Assembly: GCA_900751685.1 (NCBI GenBank)
Contig: CAADSR010000207.1
Location: 1-5,125, forward strand
Length of the DNA stretch: 5,125 nt
Source of the DNA: Clostridia bacterium
Lineage (GTDB): Bacteria; Bacillota; Clostridia; UBA1381
Direction: 5' to 3'
Shown here: positions 3,703-5,125 of the stretch, piece after piece
How the letters are laid out: each line of letters begins with the position of its first letter
Position numbering within the stretch: position 1 is the stretch's first letter
Program-made: the position numbers and the translations under genes
Notes under the pieces: generated by a model
Databases searched by the model: none
Told to the model about the DNA's origin: nothing
The model's input: only the letters and a program-made list of their open reading frames with translations

Positions 3703-5125
3703 ATGGCAAAGAATATTTTATTTGGTGAAGAAGCAAGACATGCATTAGAAAAAGGGATCAACCAATTAGCAGACACAGTAAAAATTACATTAGGTCCAAA
3801 AGGCAGAAACGTTGTTTTGGATAAAAAATTCGGAGCTCCTCTTATTACAAATGATGGTGTGACGATTGCAAAAGAAATCGAACTGGAGGACGCATTTGAA
3901 AATATGGGCGCACAGCTCGTAAAAGAAGTAGCAACAAAAACAAACGATGTTGCTGGTGACGGTACAACGACAGCTACCTTGCTGGCACAGGCATTGGTCC
4001 GGGAAGGCCTGAAAAATGTACCAGCCGGTGCGAACCCAATGATCATACGCCGCGGCATTCAAAAGGCAGTGGATACAGCAGTTGATGCGTTAGTGAAAAA
4101 CTCCCGCCAGGTAGACGGAAAAGATGATATTGCCCGCGTTGCTGCTGTTTCAGCTGCAAATGACGAGGTTGGAAATTTGATCGCAGAAGCAATGGAAAAA
4201 GTGACAGCAGACGGCGTTATCACAGTAGAAGAGTCCAAAACAGCCGAAACATATTCTGAAATTGTAGAAGGAATGCAATTTGACCGCGGATATATTTCAC
4301 CTTACATGGCAACAGATACAGACAAGATGGAAGCTGTTTTAGACGATGCTTATATTTTGATTACAGATAAAAAAATCTCCAATATCCAGGAGATCCTTCC
4401 ATTATTAGAGCAGGTCGTACAATCTGGTAAAAAACTTGTGATCATTGCAGAAGATGTAGAAGGGGAAGCGCTTGCTACCTTGATCGTAAACAGATTGCGC
4501 GGGACCTTTACCTGTGTAGCGATCAAAGCACCAGGTTTTGGTGACCGGAGAAAAGAAATGCTTCAAGATATTGCTACACTGACTGGCGGTCAAGTGATTT
4601 CTGAAGAATTAGGATTAGAATTAAAGGATACAGAGGTGTCCCAATTAGGCCGTGCACGTCAAATCAAGGTACAAAAAGAGAATACGATCATTGTAGACGG
4701 CGCAGGCGACAAGCAGGCGATTGAAGCTAGAGTAAATCAGATCCGCAATGCAATTGAAGCTACGACTTCTGAATTTGATAAGGAAAAATTGCAAGAAAGA
4801 CTGGCGAAATTGGCAGGCGGCGTTGCAGTAATCAAAGTTGGTGCAGCAACTGAAACTGAAATGAAAGAAATGAAGCTTCGGATCGAAGATGCGCTGGCAG
4901 CGACAAAAGCAGCCGTAGAAGAGGGCATTATTGCCGGCGGCGGAACAAGTTATATTGATGTTATCCCAGAGGTCGCAAAGCTTCTTGAAACAATGGAAGG
5001 CGACGAAAAGACTGGTGTTCAGATCGTGCTTAAAGCATTGGAAGAGCCGGCATGGCAAATCGCAAAGAATGCAGGCCTGGAAGGTTCTGTTATTGTGGAT
5101 AAAGTAAAATCCTGCGAAGCGGGCA
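3703..5125 (+). CDS. groEL: Chaperonin GroEL (Cpn60, Hsp60), 3' end cut by the window
   Basis: The reading frame is open for 474 codons to the window end; family members are about 540 residues, so roughly the last 65-70 are missing. GroEL forms two stacked seven-membered rings that fold proteins in the cytoplasm with ATP and GroES. Seen: MAKNILFGEEARHALEKG at the N-terminus; the nucleotide-binding TLGPKGRNV (29-37) and GDGTTTA (85-91), where Asp86 matches the catalytic Asp87 of E. coli; the apical domain (about 190-375) with FDRGYISPYM (Tyr197, Tyr201) and ATLIVNRLRG as substrate and GroES contacts; IKAPGFGDRRKEML (274-287); AGGVAVIKVGAATETEMKE (371-389); Asp396, matching Asp398 of E. coli; and GIIAGGGT (408-415). 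Met202 stands where E. coli has Phe204, a conservative change. No frameshift or internal stop is present. It is the second gene of the HrcA/CIRCE-controlled operon. Confidence 0.99.
   Translation, partial: MAKNILFGEEARHALEKGINQLADTVKITLGPKGRNVVLDKKFGAPLITNDGVTIAKEIELEDAFENMGAQLVKEVATKTNDVAGDGTTTATLLAQALVREGLKNVPAGANPMIIRRGIQKAVDTAVDALVKNSRQVDGKDDIARVAAVSAANDEVGNLIAEAMEKVTADGVITVEESKTAETYSEIVEGMQFDRGYISPYMATDTDKMEAVLDDAYILITDKKISNIQEILPLLEQVVQSGKKLVIIAEDVEGEALATLIVNRLRGTFTCVAIKAPGFGDRRKEMLQDIATLTGGQVISEELGLELKDTEVSQLGRARQIKVQKENTIIVDGAGDKQAIEARVNQIRNAIEATTSEFDKEKLQERLAKLAGGVAVIKVGAATETEMKEMKLRIEDALAATKAAVEEGIIAGGGTSYIDVIPEVAKLLETMEGDEKTGVQIVLKALEEPAWQIAKNAGLEGSVIVDKVKSCEAG

Noticed and set aside
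3669..4062. Minus-strand open frames opposite groEL (also at 4405-4593 and 4645-5058), and many frames opposite the PBP gene.
   Set aside because: They are antisense shadows of conserved coding sequence, without ribosome binding sites or recognisable domains.
1..5125. Searched for tRNA or rRNA genes, CRISPR arrays, insertion sequences, attachment sites and a new multi-gene system.
   Set aside because: None were seen. All coding space is taken by housekeeping genes with similar base composition and no sign of recent transfer.

Overview
The window reads as the chromosome of a low-to-mid GC Gram-positive bacterium of class Clostridia, with Lachnospiraceae or a relative as my best guess. This rests on the style of the GroEL/GroES sequences, strong AGGAGG ribosome binding sites, a perfect CIRCE operator in front of groESL, and a clostridial PBP1A-type enzyme with a basic cytoplasmic head and a Pro/Thr/Lys-rich tail. 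I cannot fix the species from the sequence alone.

Layout. Positions 55-2613 (minus strand) encode a bifunctional class A penicillin-binding protein. A small hairpin at 13-33 follows its stop codon. The gap 2614-2794 is divergent: it carries a good sigma-A type promoter for the PBP gene (TTGCAA, 17 bp, TATAAT), but no convincing promoter for the rightward gene. Positions 2795-3178 (plus strand) encode a 127-residue single-pass membrane protein whose C-terminal half resembles the BofC C-terminal domain of Firmicutes. The gap 3179-3401 is rich in structure: a widely spaced inverted repeat around a purine-rich tract, then the groES promoter, the CIRCE operator and two further hairpins before the ribosome binding site. 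groES (3402-3686) and groEL (from 3703, cut by the window end after 474 codons) form the usual two-gene operon with a 16-nt gap. No stretch longer than 300 bases lacks a gene.

Function. The PBP polymerises and cross-links peptidoglycan outside the membrane. GroES and GroEL form the chaperonin folding chamber, and CIRCE implies heat-inducible repression by HrcA, whose gene is not in the window. The small membrane protein has no proven link to either neighbour.

Novelty. The genes are ordinary housekeeping genes and I see no new defence, mobile or biosynthetic system. The best leads are non-coding. The CIRCE arms extend perfectly from the canonical 9 bp to 17 bp, and CIRCE is followed with no gap by two more perfect or near-perfect hairpins, giving the groESL leader a chain of three stem-loops. 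Secondary leads are unusual residues in the glycosyltransferase motifs of the PBP, a synonymously diverged hexapeptide repeat in its tail, and a minus-strand terminator-like inverted repeat between the small gene and groES.
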